From Acidobacteriaceae bacterium (GTDB lineage Bacteria > Acidobacteriota > Terriglobia > Terriglobales > Acidobacteriaceae): a stretch of 64,000 bases of DNA. Of this stretch, positions 54,017 through 63,739 are shown piece after piece. Position numbers and translations under genes: made by a program. Below the pieces are notes generated by a model. It was not told the origin of the DNA. It worked only from the letters and a program-made list of their open reading frames with translations, and made no database searches. The first letter of the stretch is position 1. The number at the start of each line of letters is the position of its first letter. The stretch covers positions 1 to 64,000 of the forward strand of contig PLHW01000008.1 in the NCBI GenBank assembly GCA_003139095.1, read 5' to 3'.

Positions 54017-56311
54017 CTAACTTTTCATCGCGGCCAGCGCGCGTTTCAGGTCTTCGACCTCGGCCGAGTTCGGCTTGATCTTGACGACTCGGTCAAGTTG
54101 CTGCCGGGCTAGTGCTGCCTGCCCGCTTTTCGCATAGGCCATTCCAAGATGATAGTTGTAGAGCGCGCTGTCCGGATCCTTCTTCAACGCCTCCTGGAAA
54201 AGCCCGATCGCCGAGGTGTATACACGTTTCTGATAGAACGCCCAGCCCAGCGTGTCCGCCGAACTCGGGTTATCGGGCAACTGGCGCCGCGCCGTCTGCG
54301 CCATCGAGAATGCCACATCCACGTTGCCGCCCTGCTGCAACATTACGTAAGCCATGTTATTGGAGGCCACAGCATTGTTTGGATCGATGGCCAGCGCCTT
54401 CTGGTACACCTGCTTGGCGTTCTCCCAATCCTGCTTGTTTTCGTAGAGATTACCCGCCAGCACGTAAAACGAAACTTCCTTGGGATTGTTCTGCGCGCCA
54501 TCGAGGAAGGTCTTTAGGGCCGCTTCGTTGTCGCCGCGCTCTTTCTGTAACAGGCCAAGTTTAATCTCGGCCTGCGCATTGGTTTTATTCAACTCCAGCG
54601 CCCGCTTATACTCGGCCTCCGCGCCTCCCATGTCCTTCTTCTGTTCCAACAGGTCGCCCAACATGGAGTGAAAGCCGGAGTTATTCGGATTCTTCGCCAG
54701 CTGCTCCTTGATCCGCGCCAGCGCCTTGTCCGGTTGCTTCCGCACCAGGTCCGCGTTGACCACGCCCCCCAGCGCATCGGTCGAGTTCGGGTCAATATCG
54801 AGAGCCTGCTGATATGCCTTCTGTGCCTCGGGGTACTGGCTCTCGCGCATTCGCAGATTCCCCATCTGTACATACGCGGCCGCATTGTTGGGGTCCTTTT
54901 GCAGCGATTGCTCGATGAAGTGCTCGGCGGTCGCATACTGCTGGCGATCGATGTCCGCCACCGCCCGCAACAAGTATCCGTCCGGCGATCCGGGTTGCAG
55001 GGCCACGATCTCGTCGGCCTCCTGCGCCAGCGCCGATGCATCATTGCGGCGAATCGCCGAGCCCGCCAGGGCGCGGTGCGCCTCCACGATGTCCGGCCGC
55101 AGCCGCACCGCCTCGCGCCATTCCGACTCCGACCGGCTGGAATTGCCGACCTGATCGAACGCCAGACCAAGCTGGTAGTGCGCGACCGCATTATCCGGAT
55201 CGTTCTTCAGGACACTTTGCAAGGTATCGACCGCATCCGTGTTCTTACCCCCGTGCATCTCAATTTCCGCCTTGTAAATCTGCGCGTCCGCGTCCGTCGG
55301 CTCCGCCTTCAGCACTTCGTCATTCAACTTGCGCGCCTCGTCCGTGCGGTCGCGCATGATAAGCAATTGAATGTAGTTCTTCTTCACAATCGAATCTTTG
55401 GGATGCTCCTGGTATAGCGAGGCAAACTCGGTCAGCGCCTTCTCCATCTGCTGGCCCGCGATATAGTAATTGCCCAGCATGCAGTAGCCCACGGTATTGT
55501 CCGGAAAGTCCTTTTTTGACTGGCGCAGAAAATCTTCCGCCTGGCTTGGCTTGTTCTCCGCCAGATAAAGGCCCGCCAGCGAGAGCCTGGGATTTGGATC
55601 GGTGGGCGCAGCTTGAATGGCCCGCCGGAAAACCTGTTCCGCCTCCGGGAAGCGCCCGCGGGTCTGATAAAAATTTCCCAGCGCTACGATCGCGTCCACA
55701 GAGTTCGGGGCCAGTTCCACCGCCTTCTTCAGGCTCGTTTCGGCCTCATCCCACTGCTGCCCTTGCACGTCGATGATGCCTAGCGCCAAATAGGCATCGG
55801 ACCGCTTAGGATCCAGTTGCAGAGCCTTGTGGAGCGCGGCCACGGCCGCCGCCGTGTCCTTTGTGGCCGTGTCATCGTAAGTGGCCTGCGTAATGTAAAC
55901 GTTGGGATCGTTCGGCTGATCCTTAAGCAGCAGGTCGAGTTGCTCCTTCGCCGCGGGAAACTGGCGCCCGGCAATCAGCAGCTTGGCCATTTCCAGATGC
56001 GCAGCATAATGGTTGGGATTGATCTGCACGGCTGTCTGAAGTTCCTGGAGGGCGCTCGGCCACTGCTGGAGTTTGAGCGCCGTCAGCGCCATCCTGTAGT
56101 GCGCTTCCGCAAAGCGCGCGTCCACCTGGATCGCATTCTGGTACTGAATGGCTGCTTCGCGATACTGTCCCTTATCGTAATAGCGCTGGCCGCTTTCCAG
56201 GTACTTCTGCTTGCGAACGTTCGGGTCCCTCGAGCACCCTGTCAGCAACCCTCCCAGCACGCATATCGCCACCACCGCGCCGCGAAACCACCAAGCCTTA
56301 AATTCCCGCAT
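54017..56311 (-). CDS. TPR-repeat lipoprotein (PrsT-like)
   Basis: The 764-residue protein starts with a lipoprotein signal peptide (ICVLGGLLTGCSRDPN lipobox, about residues 13-24). It is then almost entirely TPR repeats, at least 18 of the form YxxGQYREAAIQYQNAIQVD with Pro at the end of the second helix. This arrangement resembles the PEP-CTERM-system TPR lipoprotein (PrsT) family, but no exosortase genes are in the window. It probably acts as an envelope scaffold for protein or polysaccharide assembly. The ATG at 56311 has a GAGGGG site about 10 nt away. It is convergent with the CHAT gene and divergent from the PilZ-like gene. Confidence 0.85.
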   Translation of the reverse strand: MREFKAWWFRGAVVAICVLGGLLTGCSRDPNVRKQKYLESGQRYYDKGQYREAAIQYQNAIQVDARFAEAHYRMALTALKLQQWPSALQELQTAVQINPNHYAAHLEMAKLLIAGRQFPAAKEQLDLLLKDQPNDPNVYITQATYDDTATKDTAAAVAALHKALQLDPKRSDAYLALGIIDVQGQQWDEAETSLKKAVELAPNSVDAIVALGNFYQTRGRFPEAEQVFRRAIQAAPTDPNPRLSLAGLYLAENKPSQAEDFLRQSKKDFPDNTVGYCMLGNYYIAGQQMEKALTEFASLYQEHPKDSIVKKNYIQLLIMRDRTDEARKLNDEVLKAEPTDADAQIYKAEIEMHGGKNTDAVDTLQSVLKNDPDNAVAHYQLGLAFDQVGNSSRSESEWREAVRLRPDIVEAHRALAGSAIRRNDASALAQEADEIVALQPGSPDGYLLRAVADIDRQQYATAEHFIEQSLQKDPNNAAAYVQMGNLRMRESQYPEAQKAYQQALDIDPNSTDALGGVVNADLVRKQPDKALARIKEQLAKNPNNSGFHSMLGDLLEQKKDMGGAEAEYKRALELNKTNAQAEIKLGLLQKERGDNEAALKTFLDGAQNNPKEVSFYVLAGNLYENKQDWENAKQVYQKALAIDPNNAVASNNMAYVMLQQGGNVDVAFSMAQTARRQLPDNPSSADTLGWAFYQKRVYTSAIGLFQEALKKDPDSALYNYHLGMAYAKSGQAALARQQLDRVVKIKPNSAEVEDLKRALAAMKS

Positions 56312-56526
56312 GTCTTCAAACCCCTCACATGACCCTAGCTTTTTCGTTGCCAGCGCCGTTTGCCCAAAGCTACTTTCGGGCCGCATTCACGAAAAGTGAC
56401 TCCTCTTATTATTATCGCAAACCGCGGGCCAACCTGATCCTTTGCTTTGGTTTAAGCATACGCTCTTGGGCAGGCGCTTTGGTAATCTGCTTTCGCCTCC
56501 TCCCCAGTGTCATAGTGGCCTTCTCT

Positions 56527-56919
56527 ATGACTCACTTCCCCCAACCCGACGCCACCCGGCGTGCGCCCAGAGTGCAACTCAACGGATTCGTCGCCGCCGC
56601 CATTCATGCCCAAGGCGGCCTCCGCGCGCGCGCAAAACTTCAATCCATCTCCGTCAATGGCGGCCTTCTCCAGTTGCAGCAGGAGCTTTCGACCGGCGAC
56701 TTTGTGGAAATTGCCTTCCACACTCGATCCGGCGCGATCAGCGGCATGGCGGAAATGCTCGAGCCGGCTCGTAAGGCTGAAGCCGCGTGCCTCCAGCCCT
56801 TCCGCTTTGTCGCTTTAGGAGATCACGACCATCACGCCCTTCGCATGGCGCTCGATGCCGCCCGCGATCGCTCCCTGCTGGAGACTGACACGGTCCTGTC
56901 AGAAGCGGCCGACTTCTAA
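56527..56919 (+). CDS. PilZ-like domain protein
   Basis: The 130-residue product resembles a stand-alone PilZ domain: an Arg-rich start (TRRAPRVQLN, the RxxxR motif), then SISVNGGLLQL in the place of the usual (D/N)xSxxGxxL motif, and beta strands with TGDFVEIAFHT. PilZ domains bind cyclic di-GMP, but the Ser in place of the first Asp/Asn makes binding uncertain. The C-terminal helix region (DHHALRMALDAARDRSLLE) is typical of short acidobacterial PilZ proteins. The ATG has no obvious ribosome site. Target unknown. Confidence 0.68.
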   Translation: MTHFPQPDATRRAPRVQLNGFVAAAIHAQGGLRARAKLQSISVNGGLLQLQQELSTGDFVEIAFHTRSGAISGMAEMLEPARKAEAACLQPFRFVALGDHDHHALRMALDAARDRSLLETDTVLSEAADF

Positions 56920-57032
56920 AACTCGGCGGAGCAGTAGTCGGAGTAAGGTCCACCCTGCCCATCCCGCCGCCCATTATACTGAGCTTCCGCGGCGTTCCCT
57001 GAACGGGGGAGAGAGTATCGCGGACAGACGCC

Positions 57033-57467
57033 ATGAGTGCAACCAATCAGATCGTCACGCACTCTCCCGAGGAGACGATTGCCTATGGCCGAAGCCTCGC
57101 TGCCGAGCTTTCTCCGCCGCTCTTCGTGCTGCTCCGCGGCGATCTGGGCGCCGGCAAAACCACTTTGGTCAAAGGCATTGCCGAAGGCTTCCAGGCCGCT
57201 CGCGCGGATGACGTCACCAGTCCCACCTTTACCCTGATTCATGAATATCGCGGCCCCGCCGCCGTTCTCTACCACATCGATCTTTACCGCGTCGATACCG
57301 AACGCGAACTTGAGACCCTCGCTCTCGATGACTTGCTCGCCCCGAGCAGCATCTTGCTGATAGAGTGGGGAGAGAAGTTTCCGCGTTTCGAACGCGAGCG
57401 GGACATCGAAATCACGCTGGAAAGAGTGGGAGAAACCAGCCGGCGGATTCGGCGTTCCGCCCGTTAA
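57033..57467 (+). CDS. tsaE: tRNA threonylcarbamoyladenosine ATPase TsaE
   Basis: The 144-residue ATPase is the TsaE component of the t6A tRNA modification complex (with TsaB, TsaC, TsaD). The P-loop GDLGAGKTTL, the switch-like VTSPTFTLIHEY, DLYR and LIEWGEKFP motifs are in the expected order and spacing. The length is usual for the family. TsaB and TsaD are not adjacent in this window. The start ATG at 57033 has only a weak purine-rich site (GGGGGAGAG) at 20 nt. It stands alone between the PilZ-like gene and an exported protein gene. Confidence 0.93.
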   Translation: MSATNQIVTHSPEETIAYGRSLAAELSPPLFVLLRGDLGAGKTTLVKGIAEGFQAARADDVTSPTFTLIHEYRGPAAVLYHIDLYRVDTERELETLALDDLLAPSSILLIEWGEKFPRFERERDIEITLERVGETSRRIRRSAR

Positions 57468-57521
57468 ATACGCCCTGGGGACGATTTTCAGATACCGCCG
57501 ACATTGGAGATAAACATTAAC

Positions 57522-58436
57522 TTGCAACGTACGCATTTCGCAGTTGTATGCCTCGTGCTCGCCGCCACCCTGTCGCGCGCTCAAACCGCAACCGAGTCCA
57601 ATACGCCTGCCCAGACGCCAAGTCAGTCGAGCGCGCCAGCGCCTGCCAGTGGCCAAACATCGCCCACCACCGCGTCTCCCAATCCCGGCTCTGCCAATCC
57701 CGGCTCTGCCAATACCGGCTCTGCCAATACCAAGGACCAAGCGCAGCCTAGCAACGAAGCCGCCACATCCAAAGACCGTCTGTTTTTCGCCCTGCCCAAT
57801 TTCCTCACCTTGGAAAACGCCGCCAATGTGCCGCCGCTCTCGGCGGGAGGAAAATTCAAAGTCGTGGCGCGCGGCTCCTTCGACCCGATTCAAATCGTCT
57901 GGTACGGCGCACTCTCGGGCATCAGCCAGGCCGAAAACAGCGAGCCCGGTTTCGGCCAGGGATGGGAAGCATACGGCAAGCGCTATGGCGCGTACGCCGC
58001 CGATGGCACCATCGAAAATTTCTTTGTCGGCGCAATTTTTCCCGCCATGCTCCATCAGGATCCCCGCTACTTTCAATCCGGCCACGGCACCTTTTTCCAT
58101 CGCGCCACCTATTCCGTCAGCCGCATTGTTGTGACCCGCGCCGACTCCGGAGACCGCCAGTTCAATTATTCGGAGATCGTGGGCTCGGCTTTGGCCTCCG
58201 CGATTTCCACCTACAGCTACCACCCTCATCCCGGCTACCATCCCATTCCCGGTGAGAATGTTCGTTATATCGCCAGCGATCGCACCTTCAGAAATACCGC
58301 CAGCGTCTGGGGATCGCAGGTGGGGTATGACACAATCACGCTGGTGATTAAAGAATTCTGGCCCGATATTCGCCGGAAGATAAAAAAACAGCCGCGCTCC
58401 CCGGAAAACGCAACCGCTCCGGGTCCGCAAACTCAT
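57522..58436 (+). CDS. Exported hypothetical protein with low-complexity linker
   Basis: The product (about 305 residues) has a signal peptide (FAVVCLVLAATLSRAQ), a long Ser/Pro/Ala/Asn/Thr linker of about 60 residues, and a C-terminal domain of about 220 residues (GKFKVVARGSFDPIQIVWYG, NFFVGAIFPAMLHQDPRYFQ, GYHPIPGENVRYIASD). Proteins of this type are frequent in Acidobacteria; the domain has no function known to me. The linker includes a 15-bp tandem repeat (57681-57731). There is no ATG. I prefer the TTG at 57522 (GGAGA 11 nt upstream) over the TTG at 57504, because it gives a canonical signal peptide. It is located 54 bp after tsaE. Confidence 0.72.
57681..57731 (+). repeat. 15-bp tandem repeat in the linker
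   Basis: About 3.4 copies of a 15-bp unit (AATCCCGGCTCTGCC, with A for C in later copies) encode NPGSA NPGSA NTGSA NT. The repeat is in frame and can change linker length without disrupting the protein. Confidence 0.85.
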
Positions 58437-58439
58437 TAG

Positions 58440-58856
58440 AGCGTGTTCGTAAATCGGAGTTGGGAAGGGCACGGCTTCAGCCGTGTCGTCCAAAGCCAAC
58501 AAATATGCGGGCTTCAGCCCCTGCGGGTGGCATAGCAAGTCAGCGCGTGATGCTCAGCGCGCGATCGCAGAGGAAGTGAAGCGGGCCGAAACTCGATGCA
58601 CCGGCGCTCGCGGACAGGCCAGCGGCGCATTCCATTCCCGAGTGATCGAGAACAGCATTGCACCGGCAAAAACAACGAAAATAATTGCGCGGTTTGCCAT
58701 ACCCAGCTTCTATCATCCTCCATGCGCTGCAATCGCGCAAAGGACAAGGCATAGGCCGGAGCCGAATACCAAAGTGGGAGACCGAAGCGGCGCTGGCCGC
58801 CCAGTTTTGCCCTCGCGCCTGTAGCCGCAGCCGACGCGATCGCATCTAATTAGCGT
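58440..58856. other. Gene-free stretch with REP-like hairpins
   Basis: About 417 bp with no supportable gene. It contains two adjacent palindromes, CACGGCT-TC-AGCCGTG (58470-58485) and GGGCT-TC-AGCCC (58509-58520), a paired arrangement like bacterial REP elements. The rest shows no clear frame. Confidence 0.55.
58470..58520. repeat. REP-like double hairpin
   Basis: Two short palindromes sharing the GGCTTCAGCC core (58470-58485 and 58509-58520) are separated by 23 nt. From memory, motifs of this form are dispersed in acidobacterial genomes, often between genes. I saw no second copy in this window. Confidence 0.55.
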
Positions 58857-59111
58857 ATGCCCGCCAATAATTCGACGCTCGAACCAACCACAAAGGTGCG
58901 AAAAGTAGCCGACGGCGATCTCGCTGTCGGCCAGATCTGCGCCGATCGCGATGGCAACCGCATCCGCATCGATCGCCTCGACCGTGCCGCACGCACACTC
59001 TCTTACCATTATCTGAACGACGAGCTGCGCGTTCAGGAAGGCAATCTCGAAAACTCGATCCCGCAATTCTTGTCCGAAGGCTGGTACCTGGCCTCCTCGG
59101 GAACCCGCTAA
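58857..59111 (+). CDS. Small hypothetical protein
   Basis: This 84-residue product has no recognised family. It contains VADGDLAVGQICADRDGNRI followed by short strands (TLSYHYLNDELRVQEGNLEN) and no signal peptide, so it is probably cytoplasmic. There is no clear ribosome site. It sits between the REP-like region and the DUF481 gene. The amino acid composition is normal, which supports that it is real. Confidence 0.5.
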   Translation: MPANNSTLEPTTKVRKVADGDLAVGQICADRDGNRIRIDRLDRAARTLSYHYLNDELRVQEGNLENSIPQFLSEGWYLASSGTR

Positions 59112-59171
59112 GTCGATCCCCTCACCCATCCGCCGGAACCCCACGCGGAAACAAATCCTTGAAAGATAAGA

Positions 59172-59190
59172 CGGGCGCTTGCGGCGCCCG
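59172..59190 (-). terminator. Intrinsic terminator after the DUF481 gene
   Basis: Stem CGGGCGC/GCGCCCG with a 5-nt loop, 15 bp after the stop codon of the gene ending at 59205. On the minus strand it is followed by TCTTATCTTT. Confidence 0.7.
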
Positions 59191-59204
59191 CCTATTCGAC
59201 TTAC

Positions 59205-60295
59205 TTAGTGCTTGAACGCGATATTCAGGCCCGTGGAAAGTTGAATGTCATTCTTCTTGGTTCCGAGCGGCGGATTGCTGACGTAGTTGTCGGAAAACGA
59301 ATTCTGCCAGCCCAGCCACTTATTCAGCCTGGTCACAGTCCCGAAGTTAAACGACCCGTTGTACTGGCTCGTATCCTTGAGGTTGGGGTAAGACAAAACC
59401 CTGGATGATATCGGTGCTCTTGCCAATCTTATGCGTGAACGCATCGCCCACGGTGATGGCGGCGAAGCTGTGCGATACCGCCGCCTCCGGCGTGCCCATC
59501 GTCGCCGGCGGCACCGGCGGCAAAACGTACGCGGAGTAACTCTCATGCGTGTAATTCACACCGGCCAGGAAATCGAGAGTGGTGGTCGGAGTCTTGACGG
59601 CATGGTATCCAAGCCCGCCGCCGAGAATTGCCCGCAGGTCCAGGTTCTGGAGCGCATCGCTGTAGAAGTCGGCATTCACAAATCCGAACCAGCGCGGCGC
59701 AAAGTCGTGATCGTAGCGCAGACCGCCGGCCGCGACGTTCGCCGTGGTGTGCGGCGACGCAGTGGATAGATCGTTGGTCGCATAAGTCGTATTCGTGTAG
59801 AGGATAAGGTCGTCGTGCAATCCCTTGCGCGCCGCATTGAATGCGATGTTGAGATTCTTGGTTTGGCTGTTGCCGCGCGTCAGCGCAAAACCCAGGTTCA
59901 GCCCGCCCGCCCAGCCTTCCAGCGGACCGGGGTGCAGACTCTTTTCATACGCCGCCTGTTCCGCCGGGCTGCGCATCACCGTGACCGCCGACAAAGGCGC
60001 CTCGACCGGCGCAGTTTTCGTGGCCACAACCACATCGGCGCCGCTCGTAGTGACGGGGCCCACCGCAGTTTTGCCGCCCAGGGTGATGTTCAAATCGGCA
60101 GTCGAACTCAGGGATTGAATGGCATCGAACTTGATTGTCAGATCGCCCGCGTAATCGGTCTTCAGCACAAGCGTCTTGCCATCCGACTTTGTAATAGAAC
60201 CGGTTAGACGGTCGCCATTTTTCAGCACAACCTGATCGGCGAACGACGGAATTGCCAATAAAAAGCAAACAAATTACTGCCCATTGCCTATGCAC
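59205..60295 (-). pseudogene. DUF481 outer-membrane protein gene with two frameshifts
   Basis: Most of a DUF481 protein is readable: VVLKNGDRLTGSITKSDGKT, DLTIKFDAIQSLSS, GWAGGLNLGFALTRGNSQTK, ILGGGLGYHAVKTP and the last strands DIQLSTGLNIAFKH. The GTG start at 60295 has a perfect AGGAGG site and opens a signal peptide (WAVICLLF...). That frame is broken at a T5 run (minus strand, 60260-60264), and the correct frame (LAIPSFADQVVL) starts just after. A second break is at a T4 run (59395-59398). Removing one T from each run restores one continuous gene of about 360 residues. It is either a pseudogene or carries two homopolymer sequencing errors. Confidence 0.82.
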
Positions 60296-60661
60296 AGAAC
60301 TCCTCCTATTTTTCGCTAACGAATGAATTAACTTACATCGATAAATTGGGATATATCGACCCCCACGGCAGCAGGCGGAACTCTACCTGCAGAATCAGCG
60401 ACGGGAACTCTGCTCACAAACGGGATTTGCGGGACCACGGGTTCCGCGGCAAACGCAGAGAACTACCCAGAGACTTACTCGGAGTTTCCCAATCTTATGG
60501 ATTCGAGAAATTATATGGGCGGGAGCGCGGGTTTGTCATGCATCAATTCGGATTTGTCGTGCAAAAATGAATACGCAGAAGTGTAGGCCACGCGAAATTC
60601 AGACGCCGCATTCGTGAGGAAATTGTGCTGGCAGTTCAGGCCGCCCAGTTCGGGGCGCAGT
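60296..60661. other. Gene-free stretch
   Basis: About 365 bp between the DUF481 start and the tatA end. No frame or hairpin is convincing. Confidence 0.45.
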
Positions 60662-60880
60662 TCAGGCCTTCGTTTCCGTCTTGTTGTCGGTCTTTTCTTC
60701 CGGCTTGGCTTCGGGCTTGGTCTCCGCCTTGCCTTCGCCGTCCTTCATGCCCGCCTTCAGCGCGCGAATGCCCTCGCCAATTCCCTTCCCTAATTCCGGC
60801 AATTTCTTGGGGCCAAACACCAGCAACGCGATGAAGAAAATGATCAGCAGGTGCATTGGTTGAAACAAGCCTTCAAACAT
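60662..60880 (-). CDS. tatA: Sec-independent protein translocase TatA
   Basis: The 72-residue protein has the TatA/E layout: an N-terminal transmembrane helix (LLIIFFIALLVFG, about residues 10-23), the hinge and amphipathic helix (FGPKKLPELGKGIGEGIRAL) and an acidic, Lys/Glu-rich C-terminal tail (KAETKPEAKPEEKTDNK). With TatC it forms the twin-arginine translocon in the inner membrane. The ATG has a GGAGG site at 5 nt. No tatC gene is seen in the window. This gene is relevant to the Tat signal on AmrS. Confidence 0.93.
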   Translation of the reverse strand: MFEGLFQPMHLLIIFFIALLVFGPKKLPELGKGIGEGIRALKAGMKDGEGKAETKPEAKPEEKTDNKTETKA

Positions 60881-61184
60881 AATGCCTCCGAAGCGCGGCA
60901 GGTTGCGGAAGGTCCCAGCAACCCTGACGTTACGAGTGTAGCGCAAAGGTGGGCGCGAGTCTCCTCGATTGCCGAATTGGTCCTTTCTTGACCACGGAGT
61001 TCGACGCAAACGCGTGTCGCTCATGCCGAACTCCGGTAGTGAAAACAATCGGACGCACCCGCCTCCGCTCGCACGCTTGGGCCGGGGCCAATTACCGACG
61101 TTACCTATCGGCCCTTAGGCCTCCGGATTATGTTGTCGATAGGGCATCGCCCGCCCCAAAAGCCCCATCTGGCTGGAGGTTCAC
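60881..61184. other. Divergent intergenic region of tatA and the TPR gene
   Basis: About 300 bp between tatA and the TPR protein gene, likely with both promoters. I see no gene or clear operator. Confidence 0.45.
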
Positions 61185-62789
61185 GTGACACGCAATTGGC
61201 TGACCTGGTTCTTCTTTCTGCTGTTCTCAGGCTCCCTGGCCGCCGAGCAGGTCCCCTCCAGCAAAGCGCCGTTCTCGGAGTTGTCGATCTCAGGCTCACC
61301 GGCGGCAGCCCAAGTTTCGTCCGTGCGGTCCTCCTCGCAAGTCTCATCCTCCGATTCACCTGTCCCCAACCTCGGCATCGATGACGTATTTTTGTGGCTG
61401 GCCGGCGGCATTTCAAACGCGCGCATTGAGCGTCTCGCCAATCTCGGCGCTGGCCAGGTCCATCTCTCCTGTCACGTCACGCCAACTTGTGCGCGCACGC
61501 TCGAAAAGGCAGGCGCAGCGCCAACTTTGATTCACCAACTCGCCGGCGCCGGTTTGCAGGCTACAGTCCACCAGAATTCAAATCACCGCCCCGCCGAAAG
61601 CACAGCCTGCAATTGCGCGAGCGCCGAGGCGAACATTGCCGTGCTCGCGCACGCCGATCAACTGAAGGCGGCAGAGACCAGCGTTCGCGACCTGCTGCGC
61701 AACCAACCCAAAGACTCCAGTTTGCTCTTTGTGCTGGGCGCGATTTTGCGCCGCCAGGAGCGCTTCGACGAGGCCCTCGACGCCTTCACCGATTCTCTCC
61801 ACCTCAAGCCGAGTTTCCCCGAGACCCACAGCCAGCTTTCCTACCTCTTCTATCGCACCGACGATTCCGACTACGCCCTGGCCGAGGCGCGCACCGCCCT
61901 CAGCATCGATCCGAAAAACGCCGAGGCCTATCGCTATCTGGGGCTCGCGCACTATGCTGGCGGCAATTACCAGGCAGCGCTTACTGCCTTCGACGAATCG
62001 CTGGAGCGCGAAGCCGACAACGCTGACGTCTATTTCGACATCGGCATCACGCAGCGCGACAAGGGAGATTTGCGGCGCGCGGCCATTGCCTATCGTCATG
62101 CCCTCGCGCTCCGCCCGGAATTCTGGCAGGCGCACAGTAATCTGGGCGTCGTGCTCCGCGATCAGGGCAAACTCGATGACGCCATCGCCGAATACCGCGC
62201 CGCGCTGCGCCTCAAGCCCGATGACGCAAGCGTTCGCAACAATCTGGGCAACACCCTCTGCGATAAGGAAGACTTCTCCGCCGCCATCGACGAATTTGCC
62301 GCCCTTTATCGCGACACTCCCGACTGGGAGGGCGGCCACAACTGCCTGGCACGAGCCTATATGTCCAGGCGCGATTATCCCGCGGCCATCCGTGAATTGC
62401 GCGCGGCCATCGCCGCCAATCCGGCGGGCGCGGCCGAATACCGCGTGCTCGGCCAGGCGCTTTTGCTCACCGGCCAGGATCGCGAAGCCGTCGAAATCCT
62501 GCGCAAGGCGGTGGAATTGAATCCGGGATCGGCGCTCGCCCACCATTATCTTGGCACCGCGCTCGTCAATACGCAGGACCTGCCGGGCGCGGAAAGAGAA
62601 TTGCGCGAAGCCCTGCGCCTGGAGCCGACCGCCGAGAATCACTATTCGCTGGCGGCCTGCCTGATGGCGCTCAATCGCTATGAGGAGGCACTCGGCGAAC
62701 TGGAAACTGCCTCGCGGCTTGATCCCAAACAGAACCTGTACCGCGCGCGCATGCAGGAAGCTGCACGCATGGTCACCACTTCCAAGTAG
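61185..62789 (+). CDS. Exported TPR-repeat protein
   Basis: The 534-residue product has a signal peptide (LTWFFFLLFSGSLAAEQ, residues 6-22), a Ser-rich stretch, a Cys-containing segment (CHVTPTCARTLEKAG) and then about ten TPR repeats (from residue 165: KDSSLLFVLGAILRRQERFD, EAYRYLGLAHYAGGNYQAAL, VYFDIGITQRDKGDLRRAAI). It should be an envelope scaffold protein; no partner is evident. The start is a GTG at 61185 with GGAGGT 5 nt upstream, which is convincing. A short low-complexity region after the signal peptide (SSSQVSSSDSPVPN) may be a linker. Confidence 0.87.
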   Translation: MTRNWLTWFFFLLFSGSLAAEQVPSSKAPFSELSISGSPAAAQVSSVRSSSQVSSSDSPVPNLGIDDVFLWLAGGISNARIERLANLGAGQVHLSCHVTPTCARTLEKAGAAPTLIHQLAGAGLQATVHQNSNHRPAESTACNCASAEANIAVLAHADQLKAAETSVRDLLRNQPKDSSLLFVLGAILRRQERFDEALDAFTDSLHLKPSFPETHSQLSYLFYRTDDSDYALAEARTALSIDPKNAEAYRYLGLAHYAGGNYQAALTAFDESLEREADNADVYFDIGITQRDKGDLRRAAIAYRHALALRPEFWQAHSNLGVVLRDQGKLDDAIAEYRAALRLKPDDASVRNNLGNTLCDKEDFSAAIDEFAALYRDTPDWEGGHNCLARAYMSRRDYPAAIRELRAAIAANPAGAAEYRVLGQALLLTGQDREAVEILRKAVELNPGSALAHHYLGTALVNTQDLPGAERELREALRLEPTAENHYSLAACLMALNRYEEALGELETASRLDPKQNLYRARMQEAARMVTTSK

Positions 62790-62934
62790 CGATTGTCGAA
62801 GCAGCGATTGCGACTAGTCATTGCACCTAAGTAACCTGCGACGCGCTCGGGAGTGAACTCTCGTACTTCGCCGACGGTCGCGAAGAAACTTAAAATGAGT
62901 TGAGGCTGAGCTTGCTCTGCCGATTGAAATAACC

Positions 62935-63600
62935 ATGGAAAGCACAGGGGTTAAGCAAGCTCGAGAGATTTTTCTCAATCCGGATGCCGCCACCGCGGCG
63001 GCATCGTTGAACGCGGCTATGGGCTCGGCTTCTGCCGCGCCTCTATCTTCATCAGTGCCCGGCCTGGCCTCGGCGCCTGCTCCGGAGCTTCCACTTCCTC
63101 GCACCGGCAAAGGTCACAGTGTGGGCTATGGCATGCCCTGTTCCCAGTGCCGCGCCTACTATCCCGCCGATATGGACGCCTGCCCCATCTGTCAGTCAAC
63201 CGTGCGCGTCTCGCCCGGGAACGCCGATTCCCTCACCCCCACGCCTGCGTCTCGCCAGCCCGATCCCTCGAAGGTCCTCGCCGAAGAGACCGAGCGCCTC
63301 CGCCAACTCAAGGCGCAGATCTATGCCTCTCACCCTCAGGTGCCGGCCACGATCATTCGTTGCGCGCTGGGCCAGAATCATAGCGGCGAGGTTGAGCCCG
63401 CGGCCGTCTGCCACAGTTGCTACGACGATCTCCGCCAAAAAGCCGACCGCATGGAAGCCGCTCTCCACTTCGAAGTGAAGGACGCCGGGAAAATTGTCTA
63501 TGACGCCGTATGGGCCGACACTTCGGATCCCAACAAAACTTACCTGAATGCCGCCGGCGCCCTGCTTGCCGAGTTGCGCAAGCGCGCCAGGATCGAGTAA
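62935..63600 (+). CDS. Zinc-ribbon hypothetical protein
   Basis: The 221-residue product has an Ala-rich N-terminal region, a zinc-ribbon (CSQCRAYYPADMDACPIC, CxxC ... CxxC, about residues 64-81) and a second Cys/His pair set (CALGQNH ... CHSC, about 143-162). A helical C-terminal domain ends the protein. The zinc-ribbon suggests binding to nucleic acid or protein; no function is known to me. The ATG at 62935 has no strong ribosome site. It is located 145 bp after the TPR gene and before the Ada gene. Confidence 0.7.
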   Translation: MESTGVKQAREIFLNPDAATAAASLNAAMGSASAAPLSSSVPGLASAPAPELPLPRTGKGHSVGYGMPCSQCRAYYPADMDACPICQSTVRVSPGNADSLTPTPASRQPDPSKVLAEETERLRQLKAQIYASHPQVPATIIRCALGQNHSGEVEPAAVCHSCYDDLRQKADRMEAALHFEVKDAGKIVYDAVWADTSDPNKTYLNAAGALLAELRKRARIE

Positions 63601-63739
63601 CTCGAGGGCCAGATCCCGGTTTCCTGCTGGCCGCTCTCATTTCGTCCCCATCCGAGAAATCGCGTCTCGAATCGGCAAATTGCGTTTGACCGCAAGATTC
63701 GGATAGTCCGTGCGCCCGCGATATCCTACTGTTGTCCGC

